From the NCBI GenBank assembly GCA_021613535.1, contig CP075496.1, positions 434,001 to 498,000 on the forward strand: 64,000 bases of DNA, given 5' to 3'. Below are positions 1 to 10,656 of this stretch, in pieces; the stretch's first letter is position 1; every line of letters begins with the position of its first letter. The position numbers were made by a program, and so were the translations under genes. The DNA is from Adineta vaga. Lineage: Eukaryota; Rotifera. The notes under the pieces were generated by a model. The model was not told the DNA's origin and made no database searches. It saw nothing but the letters and a program-made list of their open reading frames with translations.

Positions 1-694
1 ATCTGTTAGTAAAATTTCAAACAGAAATCTATTCTTTCAATTGATAAAATTGGGATTATTATATCAAATAGTAAAGTCTCACATATGTTTTGATGTATTA
101 TATATTTGCATATAGACTTTATATTTCAAAAAGTTCAACTTTTCAGTGCCAGATGATACCGTGGTTCATCATCTACAGATTCTAATACATCTATATAATA
201 AATCCCTAGTAAATCTTTATAGCTCAATAGAACTAATGAATTGCAATTAAAGGATAATTAGTTCAAATTTAGCCAGAAGAAAATAAATTCTATATAAATA
301 TTAATAGTAGCAATAAATGAGTTGACCACGGGATTGAATCGTCGAATATATGGAGAATGAAGAATAGTTGAATAGGTGTTAAACTAATAATAGACAATCA
401 AAATGATAAATTCATTAATAACTACGATTTCTGGCGGTGCGGCAACGTTTGATTAGCACGATTCATAATTATCCACCAAAATTTAAAATTATAAATTTTT
501 AATTACTCCAGTGTCTGTCAAAAACTTCTTTCATGTGCATGCATCAAAAATTTTTGTATGTTTTTAAGAGTCAAATTTATTTGGGATATAAAAGAAGTAG
601 TAGGATTTTAGAGTATTTTTAAAAGGACAAATTACAACGAATAAAAGTAATGCGCAGTACAATACATACAAAATATGAAAAAACAATTGTCAAC
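1..694. other. Intergenic, AT-rich
   Basis: I see no convincing gene, RNA or repeat here. The stretch lies downstream of the minus-strand receptor that ends at 695. Confidence 0.5.
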
Positions 695-1687
695 TTAATC
701 TTGTGTTCGAGTACGCCGTTGTTGAATGTTTTTTCTGAATAGTTTGATAAGTTCTTGACGAAAATACTTACTAGACATTGTGTAAATGTAAAATGAAAAG
801 ATCTTGTCTACTAAACTGAACCAGACAGCGACATTTAGTAGAAGCGCTTCGACCGATATGCGAACATCATTCTTTACTATTGATAGAGGAATGAGCGCAT
901 ACAATTTCATGACAAAAAGTGGTATCGAACAAACAAGATATACAATAACTTGCGTAAAGAGCAATCGAATATTAGCTTGATTATTTTTTCGATTTTTCAT
1001 TGAGTTGTTAGCCATCGTCACTGATGTTTTCACGACTGCTGAAGCCAGTACTTTTGGTTCAAGACTTCGAACTTGGCGAATGTGTATCAGCGTACCAATA
1101 CCAAATATGAGCATAAACATAGGTGGGCCAACAGATTGAAAAACAAAGTAATTAGCTATATCTGCCGAACCACATTCACTGTTTTGTTGATAGCATGGTA
1201 CAGGTTTAGTAAACTGGTTGATCTCATAGCAATAAAGTGTTGGCACATAGACACAGGGTACAATGGTAATTACGATGATCATGATACGACGAGTCATTTT
1301 CATATTGCTGTACGAGCGCAGTCTGACATCGCGAGACGACGAAAAGAATCGATCAACACAACAACCTACCATTAACCAACTTGAGATAACAATGGATATA
1401 TAGTAGAGATAAACGTGCATTTTGCATAAGATTGATGAAGTATACACTAACATAAGATTAAAACCCAGAAATGTACGCAATACAAGATAAGGATAAATGG
1501 TCACCAGATTGGAAATAGAAGCAACTAGCAGCAAAGGAATACTCGGTGAAAGTGTCCACATGGCACGTCGTCTGAACAAGATGATGTTCAATACGTTACC
1601 TATAGTGCCAAGAATGATAAAGATGACACCTACGGAAATTAGGAGCTTGTTTCTAATATCATTGATTAACAACGATGTGGCAGACAT
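695..1687 (-). CDS. Divergent rhodopsin-like 7TM receptor
   Basis: This single open frame encodes a seven-helix receptor of about 330 residues. The ATG at 1687 begins MSATSLLINDIRNKL and leads straight into TM1, so I prefer it to the upstream ATG at 1750. TM1 carries the class A Gly-Asn pair (GTIGNVLN). The end of TM3 reads CCVDRFFSSS, a DRF variant of the DRY motif. TM6 contains CSIPLF, and TM7 lacks NPxxY but is followed by an amphipathic tail (SSKYFRQELIKLF), like helix 8. The second extracellular loop has cysteines that could bond to the Cys before TM3. Bdelloids have many such lineage-specific class A-like receptors and the ligand cannot be predicted. The gene is intronless and would act in the plasma membrane. 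Confidence 0.8.
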   Translation of the reverse strand: MSATSLLINDIRNKLLISVGVIFIILGTIGNVLNIILFRRRAMWTLSPSIPLLLVASISNLVTIYPYLVLRTFLGFNLMLVYTSSILCKMHVYLYYISIVISSWLMVGCCVDRFFSSSRDVRLRSYSNMKMTRRIMIIVITIVPCVYVPTLYCYEINQFTKPVPCYQQNSECGSADIANYFVFQSVGPPMFMLIFGIGTLIHIRQVRSLEPKVLASAVVKTSVTMANNSMKNRKNNQANIRLLFTQVIVYLVCSIPLFVMKLYALIPLSIVKNDVRISVEALLLNVAVWFSLVDKIFSFYIYTMSSKYFRQELIKLFRKNIQQRRTRTQD

Positions 1688-2272
1688 TCTTAATATAGCG
1701 ATGTCTTTGTAAAAATCAACAAGTATATAATGAAGTTTAGAGAAAAACAAGTGAGAATAATTGTAATTGTATGCGTGCTTAATTGTTTCTGCTTTTTGTT
1801 GTAAAGATTAAGTAGCTCTCTTTTTTTATCTCAAGCTATGTTTCTCACAAACAGAAAAAGAAGAGTAGCGACGAATGTAAATTTATTCCAAGAGAGGTAA
1901 TGAGAAAAATGGTAAAAGTGACTACTGTAGATAAATAATGGTTTTGTGTTGGTTAGTAATCATCTCGTGAGTGTTCTCTCTTTGTCTTTTCTCTATTTTC
2001 TTTCCCATGTACCGAAGTAAAGTTTACAGAAAGAAAAGAGTTAGCGTTACTGTCAACAGAGTTGCCACATGTATTTGATTTAGAAAGGCTTTTTAATGTG
2101 TATTATTATAAGCTGATCTTTTAAGAAGAATAAGTCATTTTTTTCTAATAGATTTTCTAACATTTTTAAATAAATCTTTGTAACGAAAGGATTGGGCTAA
2201 AGAGAATAGCAGCATTCGCTTAGTCTTCAATTTTTTGTTTATACTTATGTTCATTCTCTACATAGAAATGAA

Positions 2273-2296
2273 TTTTGATTTTGATTTTGATTTTGA
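2273..2296. repeat. (TTTTGA)4 microsatellite
   Basis: Four perfect tandem copies of a six-base unit are visible, with a near match on each side. Confidence 0.9.
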
Positions 2297-2467
2297 TTCA
2301 TTGAATATGATAATGATGGTTAAATGAAGTGGAACGAGTACAATGAAATACAAACTTTTGAACAATCAGAAGTTAAAACAGTAACAATAGTGAATAAAAC
2401 TCGTGGTTCCAGTGGAGACGTTGATTTAATCAATCGATATGTTGACCGAAGTATATACCTATTTCAA

Positions 2468-2531
2468 GTGTGAGGTGAGGTTTTGAGTGTTCTTCTGATC
2501 CTCAGACTCAGACACACCCACACCCACATCC
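2468..2531. repeat. G-rich/C-rich hairpin-like pair with telomere-like arm
   Basis: A G-rich arm (GTGTGAGGTGAGG) is followed about 30 bases later by a C-rich arm (CACACCCACACCCACATCC). The right arm contains CCCACA units, the complement of TGTGGG, which I recall as the bdelloid telomeric unit. The arms pair imperfectly. It is the first of several such elements in the window. Confidence 0.5.
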
Positions 2532-3115
2532 TTCAAAATTTATTTTTTTATTAGAAAATTCTGATCATGCAATTAGTAATGAACATGAACAAATCATTCA
2601 ATGTATTCAATCTATTCATGAGTAATTTATATTCATCAACAGAAACTATTCTTATTATTCTTTATGATGTCATTTGAATTCAAATTCTAATAATATTATC
2701 TAGTTGATATTTGTTATACAGAATGACGTAACCAGGATTTTCAAATGAATGGACAAAAACGGCTAATTTTGACAAAAATGTTTTTTTCGATGGGCAGAGG
2801 GTTTTAAAAGCGGTAAAAATTTATAAAAATAGCGAAACAAAGAAAGGGAAACTCCAGTAATAATATAAAATAGAAAGAATCTGGTAATAAATATACTTTA
2901 GACAAACTTTCTTCATCTGTTATTGAGCCAAATAGGTCTCAAAATGAAGTAAGAAAAGTAATAAGATAATTATACTTTTTGTTGACCTAAACAAGTTCGA
3001 TAATCTTTTTAAAATATTCGAATTTTTAAATGTTGATTATGTTGATGTTCGTTCTTTCAAGCGATTAGTCATAATCAAAGAGAAAAATATCACATGGTGA
3101 TGTGACAATTAACAT

Positions 3116-3188
3116 GGGGATGTAGCTCATATGGTAGAGCGCTCGCTTAGCATGCGAGAGGTATTGGGATCGATGCCCAACTTCTCCA
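3116..3188 (+). tRNA. tRNA-Ala (anticodon AGC)
   Basis: A complete cloverleaf can be drawn. The 7-bp acceptor is GGGGATG with CTTCTCC, which includes one G-U wobble and one U-U mismatch. The D stem is GCTC/GAGC, the anticodon stem CTCGC/GCGAG with loop TTAGCAT (anticodon AGC), and the T stem TTGGG/CCCAA with loop ATCGATG. The discriminator base is A. There is no intron and CCA is not encoded, as in eukaryotic nuclear tRNAs. The internal A and B boxes and a T-run just downstream fit RNA polymerase III transcription. Confidence 0.95.
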
Positions 3189-3197
3189 AATGGTTCC

Positions 3198-3206
3198 TTT
3201 TTTTTT
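3198..3206 (+). terminator. Pol III terminator (T9)
   Basis: Nine consecutive T residues begin ten bases after the tRNA discriminator base, as expected for RNA polymerase III termination. Confidence 0.85.
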
Positions 3207-3651
3207 ATAATTATTTTTGGATGTTAAAAATAAAAGAACACGATGCCTTTTGTTCCGTTCTCTGATTGCTATGCACACATCTTACTGCAAAATTAATCGC
3301 GATATTATATTATTATCTGCTTTATTTTCGCTTTGTCTCTTTGAAAGAGATTCAAACAACAACAATCTATGTGAACATTTGTATAAAAAGATATATCACT
3401 TTCATCTTTGTTTCGATGTTCTATAGCGTGGCCGCTATACTTGATTGATACCTCAATTGGTCTATGCTTACTATACAAGTGTAGATTTTGTATGCAAATG
3501 GAAATTTGTTGATAAATCTTTCGAACAAGAAAATTTTTACTGATAATGACATAGTGACTTGTTTTATTTTTTTGAAAGTATAATAAATGGATTTCTTTCT
3601 TAATCATTTTAAACAGACATTCGTTCTCGGCAAAAACAAGAGTTGAAATTA

Positions 3652-6600
3652 TTAATTTATCGGTAACTGCTTCTGGCTATGCAATATTGCTATTGCTTTT
3701 TCTAGAAAACACAATGCTTTTGATTCTTCGTCCATATGTTTGTATACTGAGCTAATATTGTTGCAGGAAGCGGCTAAACTAGGATGATTTGTTGGTAGAT
3801 TTTGTTGACCTATTTGCAAATCTTTTTCGAAAAATGATAGAGCTTGTGGATATTCGCCGAGAGCTAGATGTACCGAGCCTATATTGTTGTAGGACGCAGC
3901 TAAGTTTGGATGATTTGCTGGAAGAATTTTTTCACAGATATCAATAGATTTCTTGTAGAAGACTAGAGCTTGAGAGTAATTCTTCATACTTTGATACACG
4001 GAGGCTATGTTGTTGTAACAAGTAGCTAAACTATGTTGATTTACAGGATTCATATTTTGTTGAATATCGAGAGCTTTTTCAAGATAGGTAAGTGCTTTAG
4101 AATACACCCCTGTTTGATCGTATATCAAGCCAATGTTGTTGTACGAAATGGCTATATCAGTATGATTTGACGGAAGAATTTTCTGTTGAATATTAAGAGC
4201 TTTCTCATAGAATAAAAGTGCTTCTGTATTTCGGCCCGTATCACCATAAATCAGACCAATGTTATTGTATGAAACAGAAATATCGAGATGATCAGCAGGA
4301 AGAATTTGTTGACGAATATCAAGAGCTTTTTCATAGTAAGAAAGTGCTTGTGCATACTGGTCCATATTTTTATATACTACGCCGATATTATTGTACGAAG
4401 TAGCTATATCTTGTGGACTTGCAGGTATGATCTTTTGTAGAATAACGAGAGCCTTTTCATAGTAAGAAAGTGCTTTAGAGTAATCACTCATGTCGTTATA
4501 TACCGAAGCAAGATTGTTATAGGAGATAGCGATGTCGGGATGATTTGAAGAAAGACAACTTTGAGCAATATCAAGAGCTTTCTCCAGATATGAAATGGCT
4601 CGTGTATATTCTCCTCTATTTTTGTAGAGTAATCCTATATTGCCCAAGATATTGGTCAAGTTTGGATGATGATTAGGAAGGTTTCGATGATAAAGAGCAA
4701 GAGCTTTTTCATAATAGAAAAGTGCTTGTGGATAATTACTCATAATATCATATACAGAACCGATGTTGTTATGAGAGATAGCTAGATCAAAATCATCGAT
4801 ATGAGAAAGTTTTTCTTTAATACCAAGAGCTTTTTCAAAGTATGAAAGTGCCTGTGAATAAGATCCCATATTCTTGTGCATCGAAGCAATGTTGTTATAA
4901 GAAACAGCTATGTCCAGATGCCATTCCGGATGTATTTCTTGTCGAATATGAAGAGCTTTTTCATAATAAAAGAGTGCTTGTGAATATTCACCCTTTTTGT
5001 CACATATTGTACCAATATTATTATACGAGGTAGCTATACCAGGATGTTTTTCAGACGAAGTCTTCTGTAAAATATCCAAAGCTTTCTCAAAATAAGAGAG
5101 TGCTTGTGAATATTCACCCATATCATAATATACTGAACCAATATTGTTATAATATGTGGCTAAATCAGGATGATGTGTAGCAAGAAGTTTTTTTTGAACT
5201 ACAAGAACTTTTTGAAAATAGGAAAGTGCTTCAGAATATTTCCCAATCTTTTCATGCATTAAACCAATATTATTATATAAAGTAATTATAAGATGATGGT
5301 TAAGAGGAAGATTCTTTTGTTGAGCATTGAGGGCTTGTTCATAGTATGAAAGTGCACGTGAATATTCGCCCATTTTATCGTACACAGAACCAATATTATT
5401 GTAAGATGTAGCAATATCAGGATGTTCTTCGGAATAATTCTTTTTTTGAATATCGAGAGCTTTCTGAAAATAGATGAGTCCTTCGGAATACTCGTTCATG
5501 TTACAGTTTACTAAGCCGATATTATTGTAAGAAGTTGCGAAATCAGAATGATTTACAGGAAGCGATTTCCGTTGAATATCAAAGATTTTATCGTAATACG
5601 AGTGTCCTTTGGAACTTTCGGCCTTCATAGTATAAATCAAAGCAATATTGTTGTAAAAAGTAGCTAGACTAGGATGATTTGTTGGTAGATGTTTCTGATG
5701 AATACTAAGTGCTTGATTATAGTACGAAAGTGCTTGAGAATAATCTCCCATAGAATGATACACTGAACCCAAATTGTTGTATGAAATCCCTATTTCAGGA
5801 TGATCAGAAGGAAGAAGTTTTAGTTGAACGTCAAGTGCTTTTTCATGGTATAAAAGAGCTTTCGAGTAATCACCTGTATATGTATATACCATGCCGATAT
5901 GATTATATATGTGTGCCACATAGAGCGTATCTGATGTTTGAGATTTTTTGTGTTCTTCGAGAACTTTTTCATAATATTCAATCGCTTGTTTATGGTTTCC
6001 TTCTTTTGCCTTAATTTTTCCTAATGAATAATAACATTTATATTGATCTTGATTGTTTGGATTTTTATCGAGTAGAGTGTAAAATAATTTTTCTGCTGTT
6101 TTTAGTTTTCCAAGATAGATCAATAATTCACCTATTCGTGTCCATCCGACTTCTTCATCCTCTTGTTCAATTTGAGTAGTTAATTTACGAAGTTCTGGAT
6201 CATCATCACTAGTTAAATCGAGAAACACTTCAAAGAGACGATCATTGTTTTTGTCTTTTTCTATCTTCTTAATACGGAATACTGCATGCATTGAAAAGAG
6301 TACTTCATCTTCGTCTGGGATAAAACTAATATTGCTAATATAAGCAAATGATGTCACGTCTAACTTGGGATTCATTGTCATGATAAATAAAATTCCCATG
6401 ACTTTTAAGTTTTGTGTTGCACTTTCAGCGTACATATAAGCAGGTGCTTTCTCCCTACTAGTCGAAATGAAACTATTAAAAGCAATCAATCCGTTTTGAC
6501 TTTTTTCTAGCCGACGAAAGTCATCTAATTCGAGTATCTGTCCACGATAAAAATTGACTGGCTCATTGCCATGATTGTTCACTTGTTCTTTGTATAATTT

Positions 6601-7383
6601 ATAAATCTGTTGATGAAGATCATGAATAAAGAAACTCATAAAAACAATAATATCTGGTTCTAGAAGTCGAAGAGCTCGATTTAACATTGGATAAATAAAA
6701 GAATCTCTCGTGTACCACTGTATTGCCTTATCAGATCGATAATTTTCATTAAATTCATCTACCATTGCTAATGTTTTCGGATTATCCCGAAATTGATCTC
6801 GACAAAATTCAATTAGCATTGAATGACTTCGATCATCATACTTCATATTAAGTATTGTATTTTTGAATATTTGAGTGTACATAAAAGATGGTTGTAGTCG
6901 ATTGAGATCTACATGTTCATTCGTTTCATTCATTCGTGCAAAACTGATCGGCGTACTATCTTGATCGCATTGCTTAGCAGCTAGACGAATTATTTCAATC
7001 ATTGGTTGAATAGTGGTATGAATTCCTTTAACTTTCGACCATTCTATAGTCCATTGTTCATACCATGATTGATATTCATCATAAATATAGATTGCATTCA
7101 AAGATTTTATTGAATGAATCTGTGGAACCAATATTTGTGCAAAGGAAGCGGATGTAATAACAAATATTTTTTCCGATTCAACTTCTTTTAGAAATTTCAG
7201 AGAATCATCTATTGTATTGAATAGTGTTACAGCATTAATTACACTACGTAACTGCTCGACGTTATTCTGAATATTATTATTTGATAAATCGGCATTAGCA
7301 TCAATCCAAACAAGTAAATAGTTTTGTACAATTCGGCTTCCAACTGTGCGATATTGTGATTCAGTTTTTGAAGTTGCCATCAT
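3652..7383 (-). CDS. Receiver-like/ADP-ribosyltransferase/TPR protein 1
   Basis: This intronless frame of 1,243 residues has three parts. Residues 20-135 form an alternating beta/alpha domain beginning LLVWIDAN, with hydrophobic strands around 73-77 and 96-101; it looks like a receiver or Rossmann fold but is uncharacterised. Residues 150-400 are an arginine-type mono-ADP-ribosyltransferase with the R-S-E triad visible: R280 in FYRGQ, the STS at 307-309 and E358-D-E360. From about 413 to the end come some 20 tetratricopeptide units, 18 of them of the 42-residue kinesin-light-chain type (YNNIGSVY...YSQALSYYEKAL...P..HP). The triad is intact, so NAD-dependent transfer of ADP-ribose to protein is likely, with the TPRs binding a partner. 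No signal peptide or TM segment is seen, so I infer a cytoplasmic protein. Two relatives lie within 12 kb. Confidence 0.9.
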   Translation of the reverse strand: MMATSKTESQYRTVGSRIVQNYLLVWIDANADLSNNNIQNNVEQLRSVINAVTLFNTIDDSLKFLKEVESEKIFVITSASFAQILVPQIHSIKSLNAIYIYDEYQSWYEQWTIEWSKVKGIHTTIQPMIEIIRLAAKQCDQDSTPISFARMNETNEHVDLNRLQPSFMYTQIFKNTILNMKYDDRSHSMLIEFCRDQFRDNPKTLAMVDEFNENYRSDKAIQWYTRDSFIYPMLNRALRLLEPDIIVFMSFFIHDLHQQIYKLYKEQVNNHGNEPVNFYRGQILELDDFRRLEKSQNGLIAFNSFISTSREKAPAYMYAESATQNLKVMGILFIMTMNPKLDVTSFAYISNISFIPDEDEVLFSMHAVFRIKKIEKDKNNDRLFEVFLDLTSDDDPELRKLTTQIEQEDEEVGWTRIGELLIYLGKLKTAEKLFYTLLDKNPNNQDQYKCYYSLGKIKAKEGNHKQAIEYYEKVLEEHKKSQTSDTLYVAHIYNHIGMVYTYTGDYSKALLYHEKALDVQLKLLPSDHPEIGISYNNLGSVYHSMGDYSQALSYYNQALSIHQKHLPTNHPSLATFYNNIALIYTMKAESSKGHSYYDKIFDIQRKSLPVNHSDFATSYNNIGLVNCNMNEYSEGLIYFQKALDIQKKNYSEEHPDIATSYNNIGSVYDKMGEYSRALSYYEQALNAQQKNLPLNHHLIITLYNNIGLMHEKIGKYSEALSYFQKVLVVQKKLLATHHPDLATYYNNIGSVYYDMGEYSQALSYFEKALDILQKTSSEKHPGIATSYNNIGTICDKKGEYSQALFYYEKALHIRQEIHPEWHLDIAVSYNNIASMHKNMGSYSQALSYFEKALGIKEKLSHIDDFDLAISHNNIGSVYDIMSNYPQALFYYEKALALYHRNLPNHHPNLTNILGNIGLLYKNRGEYTRAISYLEKALDIAQSCLSSNHPDIAISYNNLASVYNDMSDYSKALSYYEKALVILQKIIPASPQDIATSYNNIGVVYKNMDQYAQALSYYEKALDIRQQILPADHLDISVSYNNIGLIYGDTGRNTEALLFYEKALNIQQKILPSNHTDIAISYNNIGLIYDQTGVYSKALTYLEKALDIQQNMNPVNQHSLATCYNNIASVYQSMKNYSQALVFYKKSIDICEKILPANHPNLAASYNNIGSVHLALGEYPQALSFFEKDLQIGQQNLPTNHPSLAASCNNISSVYKHMDEESKALCFLEKAIAILHSQKQLPIN

Positions 7384-7554
7384 GTTAACTAATATGTGTA
7401 TGATACGCAGTGAAGAGCACGAGAAGCATTATTATTTTATAGATAAATAACATGCTTGAATAAATTCACCTGTTCTTTCTTATCGTATAAAGAGAAATGA
7501 TGGTTATAAATCATGACTATTTTTCTTTTCATCAAAAATACGATTTTTGAACCG

Positions 7555-8028
7555 TTACGAAGTTGGAATAAACCAAGATCTTAAGAACAAGTTTGATACT
7601 TTTATAGGTCTACAATGATTTAAATTTCTAAATGTTGAAGCTGATTTTCGATCGCTCGTTGGATGAAAGTAAGTGCAAAACGATTTCCGCCACATATATT
7701 TTTCTATACTGAGACAATCTCTTTCATTTTTATCATATCTGCTAAGTTCCGAGTCAGTTGGTTCTTTAGCTAAATTATTAAAACAATCTGGAAAGCATCT
7801 AATCGAATCGAATCTGAACATTTTTTTATAAACAATGCATAATCGTGCTGTTGATATACGTCCAGTAACAAAATCAAAAGCGATGACTATAGCTATCAAT
7901 ACTCCACGAGTCTCTGATACTAATTGAATAGAACAACCGGAATGAACATGAAAGTCTAGTACGACTACAACAGTCCCACTCAATATCGCAGAAACAATAG
8001 TAATAGTATTTACTTGCCGTACACCCAC
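7555..8028 (-). other. Open stretch without ATG, possible gene relic
   Basis: A 157-codon frame stays open here, which is long for chance in such AT-rich DNA, but it has no ATG at its 5' end and no recognisable domain. It is Cys- and Ser-rich with one hydrophobic segment near its start. It could be an exon or a decayed gene, and I cannot assign a function. Confidence 0.25.
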
Positions 8029-8168
8029 ATTCGAAATTTAATTTATTATAGAAGTGACATATACATTAACTGAAAAAATGACGTTTACTTTTCTTCTTTC
8101 TTCTTTGAAGAATATAACAATAAATTAGCGATCAATGTTATACACAATTTGTAGATATTTATCTTCTT

Positions 8169-9071
8169 CTATGATATTGCTCCAATCACATGTGTTCGAA
8201 CTTTGAATAATTTCATTACAGACGCTTTCAATGGATCAGTAACTTGATATAAAGCAATTATATTAAATAATACTAATACATGAATAAAGAAAAATGCAAT
8301 ACGAAAATGATATTTTGGTGCACTGTTAAAAAATGACATGAAAATAAATAACATATATGGAAAACCAATTATAGCCAATGTCATTATAAGTTTAACTATA
8401 CGTTGAATCATTTTTAATTCTCGTTTAGCACGATTTAACGTATTAGTCGATGCTGTAGATTTACTCATTTTTTTTACATATAAAATTAATTTTAAATAGA
8501 CAAATATTATTATTGATATAGGAATTATATAGATACAAATGACGGTATAAATCAAAGAGAAAGAAAGTTTAAGAGGTAATTGACATATTTGATTATCAAT
8601 ATTGTAAATAACTTCATTTCGAAGTATAAATTCTAATGGAAAGATAAAAGCATAAATCCATAAAATACAAATAGTTAAAATTTGAAATCTTATGGTTTGA
8701 TAAAATAAATAACTTGGATACACAACAATAATATAACGATAAATAGCTTGAATTAAATATGCATGAATAGATAAAATACTAATAACTTGATTAAAATATG
8801 CTCGAACAATACAAAATGAATCTTGAAAATGAATTTGTTGAAGATCATTTTGAAGAGTAAATATATTCATACTAAGAAGAATACATGCAGATATAATTGC
8901 AATAAGATATGTATGAGCAATTAACATTATCGCAATTGTATGACATGTTTTATCAAGTATAACAATAGAGAGAAAAAAAATAGAAAGTATAATTATCAAT
9001 ATACTACATATTATTATAATAATATCGATTGGAATAAACCAAGATTCAATATTTATCATAGATGAATTCAT
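8169..9071 (-). CDS. Divergent rhodopsin-like 7TM receptor
   Basis: The 300-residue intronless frame contains seven strongly hydrophobic segments. After TM3 it reads AIYRYIIVVYP, so the usual Asp-Arg-Tyr is Tyr-Arg-Tyr but the Arg is kept. The third cytoplasmic loop is basic (RAKRELKMIQRIVKLIM). TM7 ends in TDPLKASVMKLFKV, with DPLKA where NPxxY would be expected. It differs clearly from the receptor at 695-1687 and from the pair near 24-28 kb, so it belongs to another subfamily. It would sit in the plasma membrane; ligand and G-protein coupling are unknown. Confidence 0.8.
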   Translation of the reverse strand: MNSSMINIESWFIPIDIIIIICSILIIILSIFFLSIVILDKTCHTIAIMLIAHTYLIAIISACILLSMNIFTLQNDLQQIHFQDSFCIVRAYFNQVISILSIHAYLIQAIYRYIIVVYPSYLFYQTIRFQILTICILWIYAFIFPLEFILRNEVIYNIDNQICQLPLKLSFSLIYTVICIYIIPISIIIFVYLKLILYVKKMSKSTASTNTLNRAKRELKMIQRIVKLIMTLAIIGFPYMLFIFMSFFNSAPKYHFRIAFFFIHVLVLFNIIALYQVTDPLKASVMKLFKVRTHVIGAIS

Positions 9072-9653
9072 TATTAAGAATATAAAGAAAAGAAAATATT
9101 AACTATTCATCTACGGAAATAATCATACGTGAGACTTTGAAAATGTCAGAATCTTTATTAATGTAATAGAATCATTTCCGTGATTGAGTAGCTATCTAAT
9201 TTAACTTCGAATATAAATGATCATTTTAAAGAAATGTATTTTGATAGATAAAAGAAAATTTATTCTAACTCAAATTTCGTGATTTATTTTCGAAATGATA
9301 TCAAATAGTTGAATATGCATTTGTATTCCAATTAGATAGTTCATGTTTACCATTCAATGACGTAAGAACGTTGATTTGATAAAAATAGAATATGAATCAT
9401 ATATTCTTTCGAAATAATATTACGTTTAATTTCTTTTTTTATCTAATAAATGACTAAGGATATTCGTCGTTAATAAGTTATTAATTAATTAATTCTTACA
9501 CCATCCATATGTAATATAAGACAAATATTAAGAACATGTATACGTCATTATCATCGATGACGATATTTTTGTATTGTTCTATATAAAGAAAAAAAACATG
9601 ATTATATTTTTATGGTTGAATGAATCTTCGTTTTTACATAAACATATGTTAAA
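9072..9653. other. Intergenic, AT-rich
   Basis: No gene is supported. A short run of TTAATTAATTAATT lies near 9480. The right end forms the promoter region of the small gene at 9721. Confidence 0.45.
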
Positions 9654-9663
9654 CTATATAAAT
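9654..9663 (+). promoter_or_regulatory. Candidate TATA box
   Basis: CTATATAAAT lies about 60 bases before the ATG at 9721, at a distance that would put a transcription start near 9690. The region is AT-rich, so the match alone is weak. Confidence 0.35.
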
Positions 9664-9720
9664 TCCATTCGTATCTAGTTTCATTTCATAAAAATATAAA
9701 CAATATTAAATAAACTTAAT

Positions 9721-9879
9721 ATGTTTCCTGGTCGAATTATCAATCCATGTTGTCCACCACCACCACCACCACCAATATGTGTTCCAGTATGTTGTTGTGT
9801 TGAACGAGTATGCTGTGATCCTTGTTTAGGATTACGTCGTATTACTCAATGTTTTCAAACAATGGTACGAATACAATAA
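9721..9879 (+). CDS. Small Cys- and Pro-rich protein
   Basis: A 52-codon frame starts MFPGRIINPCCPPPPPPP and continues with clustered cysteines (VCCCVERVCCDPC). That composition is very unlike chance translation of this AT-rich DNA. It has no signal peptide or known domain. A splice donor (GTACGA) directly after the codon ATG near its end, with an acceptor near 9955, could instead give a slightly different C-terminus. Cysteines this dense suggest metal binding, lipidation or a structural coat role, which is inference only. Confidence 0.5.
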   Translation: MFPGRIINPCCPPPPPPPICVPVCCCVERVCCDPCLGLRRITQCFQTMVRIQ

Positions 9880-10560
9880 TGTTTGATTGTGTTAAATTAA
9901 CTTTTTTTTTCTTATTGATATTTTATAATAAACAAGATTTTTCTGATTAAAAACAGTTTTCAAAATGAGTTGATAAATATTTATTTCCCATTCATCACAA
10001 TATCACTATCGTTGGTATATTGAAGTGCACACATACTATGTTGGAGAACAGAACAAAGATTCGGAAAAGACAATGTAAACACATATAAAGTATGATATAA
10101 CTACGAATTGTACGATAATGGTTAAAAAAAAAACGTTTATACAATTAAATAAATAACATCTATAGATAGACAATCGTTTTCTCTTTCAAATAATTCATAG
10201 AAACGAATAATATATTATTACTAATAAAACAAGATAATGTTCGTCGGGGTCGGCAAAATCGATAAAATCATATACTATCATGGACATTAAACTCGAACAA
10301 AACATCTATTTCTGTTTCATATCCAGATATTTTAGCATCAGTGCTGCTGGTACTTGAGGATGGGTGTGGATCAAAATATCTCTTCTCCGCCCATAACCCA
10401 CACCCTATAACCACACCCACACCTTGCTAACTTCTCTACAGTTGATTCAAATGAGCTGAACTTTTTACTATAGTGGTTTCTAAACATGATCTACTGAATA
10501 CACGAAACAAATGTTTTGATCAGTGTTTCTAATTTTTCATACTGTTATGTACTCTCTCTT
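9880..10560. other. Intergenic with C-rich telomere-like hairpin
   Basis: No gene is supported apart from a possible last exon of the small Cys-rich gene near 9956. The notable element is the GC-rich hairpin at 10361-10423. Confidence 0.45.
10361..10423. repeat. GC-rich hairpin with telomere-like arms
   Basis: TGGGTGTGG at the left can pair with CCCACACC at 10397-10404 or with CCACACCCACACC at 10411-10423, across an AT-richer loop. The surroundings are very AT-rich, so the element stands out. Confidence 0.6.
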
Positions 10561-10656
10561 CTTATAGCCGCGATATCACGTATACGTGTCCGAAGAGTAG
10601 GATGATGTGTCGGTAACGATTTTTGTGCGATTTGTGTGGCACATTACAGATAGAAA
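10561..10656 (-). pseudogene. Decayed C-terminal TPR tail of the ART gene at 10657
   Basis: Just past the stop codon of the minus-strand ART-TPR gene, another frame reads YPKASFYL, a stop (TTA on the plus strand at 10644-10646), then QIAQKSLPTHHPTLR and RIRDIAAI. These are typical TPR residues, so the ancestral protein ran on for another repeat and lost it through one frameshift plus one nonsense codon. Confidence 0.6.

Larger units (their letters stand above)
1751..3115. other. Intergenic with microsatellite and G-rich hairpin
   Basis: No protein gene is supported. The stretch holds a (TTTTGA)4 microsatellite at 2273-2296 and a telomere-like C-rich tract at 2513-2531. It probably includes the promoter of the receptor on the left and the 5' flank of the tRNA on the right. 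Confidence 0.5.

Noticed and set aside
4218-5033. Plus-strand open frames inside the ART-TPR gene, with similar ones at 10851-11447
   Set aside because: They are antisense shadows of the repetitive TPR codons; the repeated peptide arises from the 126-bp periodicity.
7563-9043. The shared 15-mer GGAATAAACCAAGAT at 7563 and 9029, suggesting a receptor relic
   Set aside because: The match does not extend on either side, and a 15-base match is expected by chance in AT-rich DNA of this size.
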